In this document: piece by piece, positions 1 through 6,206 of the stretch | Numbering within the stretch: the stretch's first letter is position 1 | Layout: each line of letters opens with the position of its first letter | Assembly (NCBI GenBank): GCA_030615235.1 | Contig: JAUWZR010000033.1 | Location: 1-15,032 of the forward strand | DNA: 15,032 nucleotides | Source of the DNA: Promethearchaeota archaeon | GTDB taxonomy: Archaea; Asgardarchaeota; Lokiarchaeia; Sigyniarchaeales; SOKP01 | Reading direction: 5' to 3' | The notes under the pieces: generated by a model | The model's database searches: none | What the model was told of the DNA's origin: nothing | What the model saw: the letters and a program-made list of their open reading frames with translations, nothing else | Translations under genes and position numbers: made by a program

Positions 1-116
1 CCCGATTTTGAAGTTGCTATAATTTCATTTTGACCATTATTATTTACATCTCCAATTTCAATTTGAAGAATAGGTTCACTAATTTGAAACTGCCACTTCT
101 CTTCTAAATTATTCAT
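1..116 (-). CDS. FG-GAP/VCBS-type beta-propeller protein, N-terminal part (partial)
   Basis: This minus-strand reading frame begins with ATG at 114-116 and runs without a stop to the window edge, giving 38 codons. The visible start is MNNLEEKWQFQI, followed by an isoleucine-rich strand and the motif DVNNNGQNEI. That motif is the DxNxNG calcium-binding loop of FG-GAP/integrin-alpha or VCBS repeats, which stack into beta-propellers. No signal peptide is visible before the first repeat, so a cytosolic propeller is possible. It is divergent from the membrane protein starting at 257. Function is unknown because most of the gene lies outside the window. The repeat assignment rests on one repeat unit only. 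Confidence 0.6.
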   Translation of the reverse strand, partial: MNNLEEKWQFQISEPILQIEIGDVNNNGQNEIIATSKS

Positions 117-256
117 TAGTATATTCTTTAATTTAATATTGTTTAATTATTACAAAATATCGAAAAAATAAATTATTTTAAATAAGATATAGTTATAAAT
201 AAAAATGAATTAATTTCTATTTAATTACTTAAATTTTGGATTAAAAGTGATATAAT

Positions 257-691
257 ATGTCAGAAGAAAGAAATATAGATCCTTTTTCGCTATTGATTTT
301 AGTTCTTAGTATCATCGCAATTGTAACGGAAATAATAGGTCCCTTCGCAGGTTTTTATTATAGTGGTTATGGCAATAGATATTCTTGTTTGGATTGTGAA
401 TATAGTACAGGTCCTGATTTAATACTTCAATACATAATTCTGATACTATTCGTGATTCAAATAATCATTGCTTTAAACGAATTGCTACCTAATAAATTCA
501 TTCCGATGGATGTTACCAAATACGGCATGTATTTAGCAATTATAACTTGGATCTTTGCTATTATTGGACTTGCCTCCTTTGGAATAACTTATAGCGTATA
601 TACATGGTGGCCCGATTTAGGTTTTTATGGAACCGTAGTTGGTGGTCTTCTTAATACAATCCTATTCTTTTTAAAAGAAAGAAATAAATAA
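257..691 (+). CDS. Small four-helix membrane protein of unknown function
   Basis: The 144-residue protein has four hydrophobic segments at about residues 10-33, 55-77, 90-112 and 121-139, with short charged ends (MSEERN and KERNK), so both termini are probably cytoplasmic. The loop after the first helix carries a CxxC pair (C44, C47) in a tyrosine/glycine-rich stretch and could form a disulfide or bind a metal on the outer face. No family was recognised. A small tetraspan with a cysteine pair in its first loop is superficially claudin-like, but the W-GLW-C-C signature is absent, so this is not claimed. A GTGAT stretch at 247-251, complementary to the archaeal 16S tail, precedes the ATG and supports this start. 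The gene stands alone and ends at a T-run. Confidence 0.75.
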   Translation: MSEERNIDPFSLLILVLSIIAIVTEIIGPFAGFYYSGYGNRYSCLDCEYSTGPDLILQYIILILFVIQIIIALNELLPNKFIPMDVTKYGMYLAIITWIFAIIGLASFGITYSVYTWWPDLGFYGTVVGGLLNTILFFLKERNK

Positions 692-692
692 T

Positions 693-704
693 TCTTTTTT
701 TTTT
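693..704 (+). terminator. T-run terminator after the membrane protein gene
   Basis: A run of ten T (695-704) begins three bases after the stop codon at 691. Oligo-T on the coding strand is the usual archaeal intrinsic termination signal; no strong hairpin is needed. The assignment is by position and composition only. Confidence 0.5.
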
Positions 705-783
705 ATTATTATTCTCGGCAAATTTGTAATAAATCTCCTAAATTTTCTTTAAATTATCTTTGATCATTTTTAAAATAAGAAAG

Positions 784-848
784 AAATTTAAATCTTTTTC
801 ACAATTCTGATAAACAAAGGTAATTATTTTATCACTACAATAATTACC
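784..848 (+). promoter_or_regulatory. Ferredoxin promoter and 10-bp inverted repeat in the leader
   Basis: A TATA-like AAATTTAAAT at about 785-793 would put transcription start near 815. Just downstream is a perfect inverted repeat: GGTAATTATT at 819-828 and AATAATTACC at 839-848, separated by ten bases. It could be a hairpin at the 5' end of the ferredoxin mRNA or a dimeric repressor operator overlapping the start site. The repeat is directly visible; the promoter position and regulatory role are inferred. Confidence 0.45.
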
Positions 849-884
849 TAATTCCGAAAAAAAATAGATAAGGAGTCGATAACG

Positions 885-1082
885 ATGAGCTTTCAAATTA
901 AGCTAGATTTAGATGGTTGCACTGGTTGCGGAACTTGTTACGAAGTTTGCCCAAGTGAATGTTTCGGGGAACCAGAAGGCGGAAAGGTAAATATAATCGA
1001 AGACAATAGAGATGATTGCGTCGGTTGCAGAGCCTGTGAAACCCAGTGTCCCGAAGAAGTAATCGAGATTATTGAGGAATAA
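885..1082 (+). CDS. 2[4Fe-4S] ferredoxin
   Basis: This 65-residue protein is a small soluble electron carrier with two classical cluster motifs. The first is C12-x2-C15-x2-C18-x3-C22-P; the second is C45-x2-C48-x2-C51-x3-C55-P. All eight ligands are present, so two low-potential [4Fe-4S] clusters are expected. An extra cysteine, C26, follows the first motif. Length is typical of clostridial/archaeal dicluster ferredoxins. The ATG is supported by AAGGAG at 870-875, nine bases upstream, one of the clearest ribosome sites in the window. In an anaerobic archaeon it would serve oxidoreductases of 2-oxoacid or aldehyde metabolism, but no partner enzyme is next to it. It is monocistronic: a hairpin lies in its leader and a terminator follows. 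Confidence 0.95.
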   Translation: MSFQIKLDLDGCTGCGTCYEVCPSECFGEPEGGKVNIIEDNRDDCVGCRACETQCPEEVIEIIEE

Positions 1083-1088
1083 GAATCA

Positions 1089-1126
1089 AAAAAATCTCTT
1101 AGATTTTTTAGCGAATTTTTTTTTTT
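1089..1126 (+). terminator. Hairpin plus T-run terminator of the ferredoxin gene
   Basis: AAAAAATCT (1089-1097) and AGATTTTTT (1101-1109) form a perfect 9-bp stem around a three-base loop, followed by a run of eleven T at 1116-1126. It begins seven bases after the stop codon, so it is well placed to end the ferredoxin transcript. Confidence 0.65.
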
Positions 1127-1162
1127 AATTATTTTAACTTACTTTTAAATTATTTTTTTGAT

Positions 1163-1260
1163 GTTACAATGCTTTTTTAAGGAATAAGTTCGTGAAACCG
1201 GCCTTTCACGAAAAATGTAACCTATTCAGATAATATGCCGGTATATCTTCTGATATTATT
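1163..1260. other. Strongly structured intergenic element between convergent genes
   Basis: TTCGTGAAA (1189-1197) and TTTCACGAA (1204-1212) form a perfect 9-bp stem capped by the GC-rich loop CCGGCC, unusual in such AT-rich DNA. It is flanked by GAATA (1182-1186) pairing with TATTC (1223-1227), and by GTTAC (1163-1167) pairing with GTAAC (1217-1221). A second possible hairpin follows, ATAATAT at about 1230-1236 with ATATTAT at 1253-1259. The octamer GTTACAAT occurs at 1163-1170 and again at 1272-1279. The element could be a small RNA, a processed 3' UTR or a protein-binding site. No known RNA family was recognised and the transcribed strand is unknown. Confidence 0.4.
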
Positions 1261-1313
1261 TTTTTTAAAAAGTTACAATTTGAATAAAATTTTTAGAAAC
1301 TAGGATTTAAAAC

Positions 1314-2426
1314 CTACCAAAGTAAAATATTTCCACAATTCTTGCACGTACCTTCGTTAATTTGCATGTTGAGACAATTTTCGTGATAAGTAGTCCCACA
1401 CGATTGGCACTTATAAATTTTCCCAGTATATTCGCCATAATCGTATCCACAATAACTACATTTTTCTGCATATGAGAAGTCAGCGCTATTTAAATCAACT
1501 TCAACTATTTGAGAAGTACCCGTTAAACCCATATTTGAACTAGAGGGATTTAAATATTGGTCGTTTTGTGCATAAGAGGTTTCCTGTTGAGGTTGAGCGT
1601 AAGTTTGAGGTTGTTCCCAATCAGATACATACCCTTTTGCGGGTTTTTTCGAAATTCCCATCTTTTTAGATACTTTTTCATCTAATATATTGGTTAAAAT
1701 TAAGGCTGAAGCGTATTTACCTTTTGCTCCTCCTTTCTGTAAATGTGTATGGGAAATGAAATGAATAACACGTCCTCCCGCGTTTCCATGATCAAAATAA
1801 CACAATACAGGATCCTCACCCCATTTTTGCTTAATACGATAAGAGCTGATTAAAATACGAACTGCAGGGCTGATAATTTGTATGGGAAAAGACCTATTTT
1901 CAAGCCACCACTTAAATTCTGCTTTCTTTGTATCTTTAGCTGTCATTTTTTGCCATTTAGCTTGTTGTATTTCGCTTAATACACCTTCTAAGAAAGGATG
2001 ATCTGGTTCAACTATTTGACACGCAACGACAGCATCAGCAGTTTTTTGTCCATTCCACCGAATGTAACCAGGAAAAATATTTTCAACGATATGTTTTAAT
2101 GCCCAATCAGTTGTTATTAACCAGCCTCCTTTTAGAGACACATACTCACTAATTTTTGGGAAAGCTGAATGCGGAATTTTGTCTCCAGGACATCCGATCA
2201 AAACGACATCGTAATCGTTTAAATTATGTTTCATGATATCGTTTGGTTTAATAGTTATATGTTTTGCGGCATACATGTGATCTATAACCTTTCTAGGGCG
2301 TTCGTAGCGACCTTCAACCGCAAGGATTTTACCATGCTTTTCAACCGCTTTTACAACATCTTTTTTATCTAGTGCTTCCATCTTGCGACGTTTAACTTCA
2401 GAATACAGATCCTTCCAGCTGCTCAT
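1314..2426 (-). CDS. ThuA/GATase1-like domain protein with C-terminal RING/PHD-like zinc finger
   Basis: The 370-residue protein has three parts. Residues 1-70 are charged and partly helical. Residues about 72-250 look like a class I glutamine amidotransferase/ThuA-like flavodoxin fold, with DVVLIGCPG, GGWLITTDW and a late strand, GRVIHFISHTH, as in that superfamily. A Q/P/S-rich linker (268-319) leads to eight zinc ligands: C323-x2-C326-x13-C340-x2-C343-x4-H348-x2-C351-x9-C361-x2-C364, a cross-brace C4HC3 pattern like PHD, RING-variant or C1 fingers. Such fingers bind proteins or lipids or recruit E2 enzymes in eukaryotes; which applies here is unknown. The amidotransferase-like part lacks an obvious Cys-His-Glu triad, so catalysis is uncertain. 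AGAGGAT lies about seven bases before the ATG. The gene is divergent from pepD. Confidence 0.7.
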   Translation of the reverse strand: MSSWKDLYSEVKRRKMEALDKKDVVKAVEKHGKILAVEGRYERPRKVIDHMYAAKHITIKPNDIMKHNLNDYDVVLIGCPGDKIPHSAFPKISEYVSLKGGWLITTDWALKHIVENIFPGYIRWNGQKTADAVVACQIVEPDHPFLEGVLSEIQQAKWQKMTAKDTKKAEFKWWLENRSFPIQIISPAVRILISSYRIKQKWGEDPVLCYFDHGNAGGRVIHFISHTHLQKGGAKGKYASALILTNILDEKVSKKMGISKKPAKGYVSDWEQPQTYAQPQQETSYAQNDQYLNPSSSNMGLTGTSQIVEVDLNSADFSYAEKCSYCGYDYGEYTGKIYKCQSCGTTYHENCLNMQINEGTCKNCGNILLW

Positions 2427-2498
2427 TATTTATCCTCTATTACAATTATTATAAGGAATTAAATATTATTTTGTATAAGTAATAAAAAATTATTCATA

Positions 2499-2506
2499 TT
2501 TATATT
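2499..2506 (+). promoter_or_regulatory. TATA-like box for pepD
   Basis: TTTATATT lies about 26 bases before the ATG at 2526, the spacing expected for a leaderless archaeal transcript beginning at that ATG. This also argues against translation starting at the upstream TTG at 2511. Confidence 0.4.
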
Positions 2507-2525
2507 TGCATTGGAAGCGATAGTT

Positions 2526-4037
2526 ATGGAAAATTTAAAAGAATTTGGCGAACCTTCAGAATTTTGGCAATTTTTTTATGAAATTACTAAAATTCCTCGA
2601 TGTTCGACACATGAAGATAAGATTAGAGAATATATTAAAAAGGAAGCTGAGAAATTGGATTATCAAACTGAAATTGATGAAATAAAAAATTTGGTTGTTC
2701 ATATCCCAAGCAAGAAAGGGGCAACATCCGCTAATTCAGGAATAGTCTTACAGAGTCACATGGATATTGTATGTGAAAAAAATAAGGATTATCCACACGA
2801 TTTTTCAAAGGATCCTTTAAAATTAAAGACGATCGAAATTGATAACGAAAAATGGTTAACTGCTGAAGGTACGACATTGGGTGCGGATAATGGCGTTGGT
2901 ATTGCATACCAGCTTGCTATTATGAAGAAAATTCACGATGGAACTTTAAATTTTGATGCCCTTGATCTAGATTTATTATTCACAGTTGATGAAGAGAGAG
3001 GACTTTCTGGTGCAAGTCAAATGGATAAAAATTTGATAAGTGGAAAATATTTGTTAAACCTTGATTCAGAAGAAGATGATAGATTTACCATTGGGTGTGC
3101 TGGAGGAAGAGTCTTTAAAGCTGAAATAAGTTTCGAGAGAGAATTAGTAAGCAACCCGAATTTAATAGCAGTAAGAATCTCCATTTCTGGACTACTTGGA
3201 GGGCATTCAGGGACAGATATTAACAAAAAAAGAGGGAACGCTTTAAAAATATTAACTGAAATAATTTGGAAAATAAATTTGAAATTTAATATTTTAGTTA
3301 ATTCTCTAGAGGGAGGAAACCTAACTAATGCGATTCCTAGAGAGGCCCATGTTATTTTCTTTATAGAACAAGGCCAGAGGAATGAACTTGAAGCATTTAT
3401 AAAAGATTTAACCACTAATATTAAGAATCTTTATGAAGGAACAGATTCAAACTTAGAAATTTTAATAGATTTATTGAAAGATTTCACTGATAAAACAACA
3501 TTTTCAAAGGATTTCCAAAATGAATTAATTGATCTCTTTTATATAATACCAAATGGACCTATTTCTTTACACCCAACAAATGAAGGTTTAGTTCATACAT
3601 CACTGAATTTTGCAGTAGTGCACACGTTAGAAAATGTAATCGAATTCAAAGTTAGTACTAGAAGTTTAACACAATATGATAAAGATGTTTTATTTGAGAA
3701 GTTAAAGACACTTTTAAAAATGTCTGGGTTAGACATAGACATTGAGATAATTACTATCTATCCAAGTTGGCCTCCAGTTTTTAGCTCAAAGCTAACTGAA
3801 ATATCTAAACAAGTATATAAAAATGTTTTTGATAAAGAAGTAATTATCCAAGCGATTCATGCCGGATTGGAATGTGCTTTTTTTAGTTATTATTATCCAA
3901 ATATGGAGATGATATCATTAGGACCAAATGTACTTGGGGGCCATTCTCCCGACGAGAGGCTAAACATAAGAAGCGTATCGAAAATATGGAAATTTCTATT
4001 AGCTTTACTCAAAAATTTAGCTCAATTTAACGAATAA
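2526..4037 (+). CDS. pepD: PepD-type Xaa-His dipeptidase (M20 family metallopeptidase)
   Basis: This cytosolic M20/M28-clan dizinc peptidase hydrolyses dipeptides such as carnosine and broader Xaa-His substrates. Numbering from the ATG at 2526 (503 residues), the metal and catalytic motifs are in order: QSHMDIV with H78 and D80; GTTLGADNGVG with bridging D121; DEERGLSGA with the general-base glutamate pair at 156-157; LLNLDSE with D180; and GGHSPDERLNI near the C-terminus with H473. The middle GLLGGHSGTDI stretch belongs to the lid/dimerisation domain. Length is normal for PepD. A longer reading starts at TTG 2511 and adds five residues, but the ATG fits the family N-terminus (EFWQFFYEITKIPR) and the TATA spacing better. 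It suits a peptide- or amino-acid-degrading anaerobe. It is divergent from the zinc-finger gene. Confidence 0.93.
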   Translation: MENLKEFGEPSEFWQFFYEITKIPRCSTHEDKIREYIKKEAEKLDYQTEIDEIKNLVVHIPSKKGATSANSGIVLQSHMDIVCEKNKDYPHDFSKDPLKLKTIEIDNEKWLTAEGTTLGADNGVGIAYQLAIMKKIHDGTLNFDALDLDLLFTVDEERGLSGASQMDKNLISGKYLLNLDSEEDDRFTIGCAGGRVFKAEISFERELVSNPNLIAVRISISGLLGGHSGTDINKKRGNALKILTEIIWKINLKFNILVNSLEGGNLTNAIPREAHVIFFIEQGQRNELEAFIKDLTTNIKNLYEGTDSNLEILIDLLKDFTDKTTFSKDFQNELIDLFYIIPNGPISLHPTNEGLVHTSLNFAVVHTLENVIEFKVSTRSLTQYDKDVLFEKLKTLLKMSGLDIDIEIITIYPSWPPVFSSKLTEISKQVYKNVFDKEVIIQAIHAGLECAFFSYYYPNMEMISLGPNVLGGHSPDERLNIRSVSKIWKFLLALLKNLAQFNE

Positions 4038-4074
4038 TAAATTCTTTTTTAACAAAATTTTAATTTAAAAAAAA

Positions 4075-4083
4075 TTTATAAAT
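4075..4083 (+). promoter_or_regulatory. TATA box of the OSTC-like gene
   Basis: TTTATAAAT preceded by an A-tract (a possible BRE) lies about 30 bases before the ATG at 4110, predicting a start site near 4105 and an almost leaderless mRNA. No Shine-Dalgarno site is seen, which agrees. Confidence 0.55.
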
Positions 4084-4109
4084 CAAAGTAAAAAAATTTT
4101 GAGATTACC

Positions 4110-4637
4110 ATGCAAGAGGAAAGAAAAAATAAAGCAAAAGCAGCTAAAAATGAAGTATCAGGCTCGGAGACAGTATTTGAAAAAATTAGGGTTAGAACAC
4201 CATGGATTTTTGGTAATACATTCAGAAGACCAAAAATTTTATTTCCACATATAAAAAAACCAAGAATGGGAATTCCTCTGCCAGGTAAATCAATCGCAGT
4301 AATAGGAGTTTACATTATTCTGTTCCTTTTGCAAACTGGAATAGTTTATTTGGTATTTAGAGAAGTTCCTGCTTTGGGCTCTAATTCAGATGGTAGTCCC
4401 ATGTTTCTATATCCTGATTTAAACGAGTCATTCATAATTGAAGGTATAGTTGCTTCTATTTTTATTTTTTTGTGTTCTATTGGCTTCATTTTATTATACC
4501 AAGCATCTAAATTCGTGTATAATAAGAGTGTAGCAGCTAGATATTTAGCTGTAGGTATTCTTCTCATATTGGCTTCCTTTATTACATTACAGGCCATGAT
4601 AACGATTAAACTAGAATTAAAATTATTTAATGTGTAA
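4110..4637 (+). CDS. OSTC/Ost3-Ost6-like membrane protein (oligosaccharyltransferase accessory subunit homologue)
   Basis: The 175-residue protein has a basic cytosolic N-terminus (1-60) and three membrane helices at about 61-83, 108-131 and 143-167. The pattern follows eukaryotic OSTC (DC2) and the C-terminal membrane half of Ost3/Ost6 (PF04756 family). A proline-rich KKPR..IPLP segment precedes helix 1. Helix 1 ends in VFREVPALGSNSDG, matching the family's VEPPSVGS-type loop. An aromatic stretch then leads to ESFIIEGIVAS, matching YIMEGLASS, and GFILL matches GFIIL. In eukaryotes OSTC joins STT3A-type oligosaccharyltransferase to the Sec61 translocon. The thioredoxin domain of Ost3/Ost6 is absent, so an oxidoreductase role is excluded. 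A role at the translocon or in N-glycosylation is inferred. No STT3 or Sec gene is nearby. The resemblance is recalled from family sequences, not computed. Confidence 0.75.
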   Translation: MQEERKNKAKAAKNEVSGSETVFEKIRVRTPWIFGNTFRRPKILFPHIKKPRMGIPLPGKSIAVIGVYIILFLLQTGIVYLVFREVPALGSNSDGSPMFLYPDLNESFIIEGIVASIFIFLCSIGFILLYQASKFVYNKSVAARYLAVGILLILASFITLQAMITIKLELKLFNV

Positions 4638-4682
4638 TTAAATCAAATTTACATGTTATACAATCTTTCTTTTTATTTAGTT

Positions 4683-4771
4683 GCGAGAATTTGAATTAGC
4701 GAAAATTTAATGGTTAGATTAGTTGTTATTTATTAAAATTCTAACCTTTTGAAAAATTTAGAATTCCTCGC
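4683..4771. other. Long imperfect hairpin between convergent genes
   Basis: Three paired blocks are nested. The outermost is GCGAGAATT (4683-4691) with AATTCCTCGC (4762-4771), with one bulged base. The middle is AAATTT (4703-4708) with AAATTT (4754-4759). The innermost is GGTTAGA (4712-4718) with TCTAACC (4740-4746), around a 21-base AT-rich loop. It sits in the 198-base gap where the OSTC-like and gcvH transcripts meet, so it may act as a bidirectional terminator or encode a small structured RNA. Confidence 0.4.
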
Positions 4772-4786
4772 TTCTATTAAGGTAAA

Positions 4787-4797
4787 GAAAAAAAATA
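4787..4797 (-). terminator. T-run terminator downstream of gcvH
   Basis: On the minus strand a run of eight T (A-run at 4788-4795) follows the gcvH stop by about 40 bases. This composition and position fit an archaeal intrinsic terminator. No strong hairpin immediately precedes it. Confidence 0.4.
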
Positions 4798-4835
4798 AGA
4801 ATTAGTTAAATTTCTTTTAAGCTTTAAAATTTGAT

Positions 4836-5237
4836 TTAACTGAGGGATGCAATAAATGAATTATAAGCGGCTTCATCTAATAAATTACCTTTCTCGGCAT
4901 CCCAATTGGAAGCTTCAATCTTAAATAACCAAGCAGCAAGTGCATTTTCATTGATTTTTTCCGGTTCATCCATTAAATCACTATTTACTGCGCTAACTTT
5001 GCCTGATACAGGACAATAAACATCTCCAACAGCTTTGCTTGATTCCACTGTAGCGTCAATTGGATCTGAGGAAGGTTCGTCTCCATCCATTGTTACTTGA
5101 GAAAGTTCAGCACCCTCAAGGCCATCCACATCCACAAACGAAATTTCTCCTAATTGTTCAGCGGCATAAGGGGTAAGTCCTACTTCACCAGTTTCATCAT
5201 TATACCATTGATGGGTTTTAGTATACCAAATTGCCAT
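4836..5237 (-). CDS. gcvH: Glycine cleavage system H protein (lipoyl carrier)
   Basis: The H protein carries the aminomethyl group of glycine on a lipoyl arm between the P, T and L proteins, passing one carbon to tetrahydrofolate or a related pterin. The 133-residue sequence shows the family start (WYTKTHQWY), the GLTPYAAEQLGEISFVDV strand region, and the lipoylation hairpin VESSKAVGDVYCPVSG, with K68 as the lipoyl lysine. The C-terminal WLFKIEASN segment is also typical. About eight acidic residues (within MDGDEPSSDPID, 50-61) are inserted just before the lipoyl hairpin compared with bacterial H proteins. No gcvP, gcvT or lipoate ligase gene is adjacent, so a non-glycine lipoyl-scaffold role cannot be excluded. 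A TATA-like TTATATAAT at 5272-5280 suits the divergent promoter. Confidence 0.95.
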   Translation of the reverse strand: MAIWYTKTHQWYNDETGEVGLTPYAAEQLGEISFVDVDGLEGAELSQVTMDGDEPSSDPIDATVESSKAVGDVYCPVSGKVSAVNSDLMDEPEKINENALAAWLFKIEASNWDAEKGNLLDEAAYNSFIASLS

Positions 5238-5271
5238 GCTTTATACAACTCTTTGCTAAAATTTTAATATT

Positions 5272-5280
5272 TTATATAAT
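5272..5280 (-). promoter_or_regulatory. TATA-like box for gcvH
   Basis: TTATATAAT on either strand reads as a TATA box. It lies about 35-43 bases before the gcvH ATG (5237), predicting a leader of roughly a dozen bases without a Shine-Dalgarno site. Confidence 0.4.
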
Positions 5281-5371
5281 ATTGAATTTAATGATATGAT
5301 AAAATTAATTATATCAATGATTTAAAATTTATTTATTGAGAAATATTTTTTAAAAGTAAATAACGATATAT

Positions 5372-6202
5372 ATGAAAAATTCACTTAAGACTCAAATCGA
5401 ATCTCATATTGAATTTAGAGCGTGGTATCGCAAGATAGCAAATGATTTTAATTTTGATCTTCAAAAAGATCGAGAAGCAAGAGATTATTTATCTCGTATT
5501 TTAGACAAAAAAAACTCCTCGTATAACCTTGAGGAGGTTTTGCTTTCTTTTAAAGAAAATATCCAAAAAAAAGAACAAATCTGTGTTTATGGTTGTGGTC
5601 CTTCATTAGAAGAATCAGTTGATTATATTTTAAGTAATTTAGGAAAAACCTTCTTTGATAATTGTGTGAATTTAGCTGCTGATGGAGCTGCTAGATTGTT
5701 GATTGAGAGAATTATACCGATTGATGGCATTATAACTGATTTAGATGGTATCACCAAAAGAGATTTCTTCAAAGCGAAATTTGTGATTGTCCATGCGCAT
5801 GGAGATAATATTATTCTTTTAGAGGATTTTAAAAAATTGATTATTGATTTTCCGAATTTAATCGGGACAACTCAAGCAGAACCAATTCACAATCTAATTA
5901 ATCCCGGCGGGTTTACCGATGGAGATAGGATTTTAACTTTTATATTATCTTTTTTAATACCTCAACAAGAACTTTATTTAATAGGTATGGATTTCGACGA
6001 AATTGTGGGAAAATATAGTAAACTAAATAATGAAAAGTGTTATTTAGCTGGTCCAATTAAGCTAAAAAAATTACAATATGCATTGCAAATAATCGAATGG
6101 TTAATATCCAAAATAAAAATACCTTTGTATTTAATTAACACCAAACCTATTTCAGATAAATTTAAATATTTGACACTTGAAGCATTTAAAGAAAGATTTT
6201 AA
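5372..6202 (+). CDS. mptE: 6-hydroxymethyl-7,8-dihydropterin pyrophosphokinase, archaeal MptE type (DUF115)
   Basis: This family activates 6-hydroxymethyl-7,8-dihydropterin with ATP to the diphosphate, a step toward folate or methanopterin-type C1 carriers. It is unrelated in fold to bacterial FolK. The 276 residues show the DUF115 signatures in order: GCGPSL (74-79), AADGA (102-106), the GIITDLDG segment with TDLDG at 122-126, HAHGDN (141-146), GTTQ (165-168), GGFTDGDR (179-186) and a late LYLIGMDFDE. Length is close to the family norm, with a slightly longer helical N-terminus. It is divergent from gcvH, which also works in pterin-linked C1 metabolism, and its 3' end nearly touches the convergent RadA-like gene (four bases apart). 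A hairpin lies inside the coding sequence at 5511-5541. Confidence 0.88.
   Translation: MKNSLKTQIESHIEFRAWYRKIANDFNFDLQKDREARDYLSRILDKKNSSYNLEEVLLSFKENIQKKEQICVYGCGPSLEESVDYILSNLGKTFFDNCVNLAADGAARLLIERIIPIDGIITDLDGITKRDFFKAKFVIVHAHGDNIILLEDFKKLIIDFPNLIGTTQAEPIHNLINPGGFTDGDRILTFILSFLIPQQELYLIGMDFDEIVGKYSKLNNEKCYLAGPIKLKKLQYALQIIEWLISKIKIPLYLINTKPISDKFKYLTLEAFKERF
5511..5541 (+). other. Intragenic hairpin containing a Shine-Dalgarno-like arm
   Basis: AAAACTCCTC (5511-5520) and GAGGAGGTTTT (5531-5541) pair over ten bases with one bulged G and a ten-base loop, inside mptE codons about 47-57. The 3' arm contains GGAGGT, a perfect Shine-Dalgarno core, and is followed by a pyrimidine-rich stretch. 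No good start codon follows at ribosome-site distance in a long frame, so an internal gene is not supported. A pausing or attenuation element is possible. Confidence 0.3.
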
Positions 6203-6206
6203 GAAA

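Noticed and set aside
1158..1254. Possible C/D-box sRNA with a TGATGT-like C box and CTGA D box
   Set aside because: The C box is imperfect, the spacing is too long for a typical archaeal C/D sRNA, and no internal D'/C' pair is evident.
2511..2525. Upstream TTG start for pepD adding five residues
   Set aside because: The ATG at 2526 matches the family N-terminus and has a TATA box at leaderless spacing; TTG has no ribosome site.
3017..3415. 132-codon open frame on the minus strand inside pepD
   Set aside because: It lies antisense within a well-supported PepD coding region and shows no recognisable motif.
4346..4597. 83-codon minus-strand frame inside the OSTC-like gene
   Set aside because: The plus-strand frame has coherent membrane helices and family motifs; the antisense frame does not.
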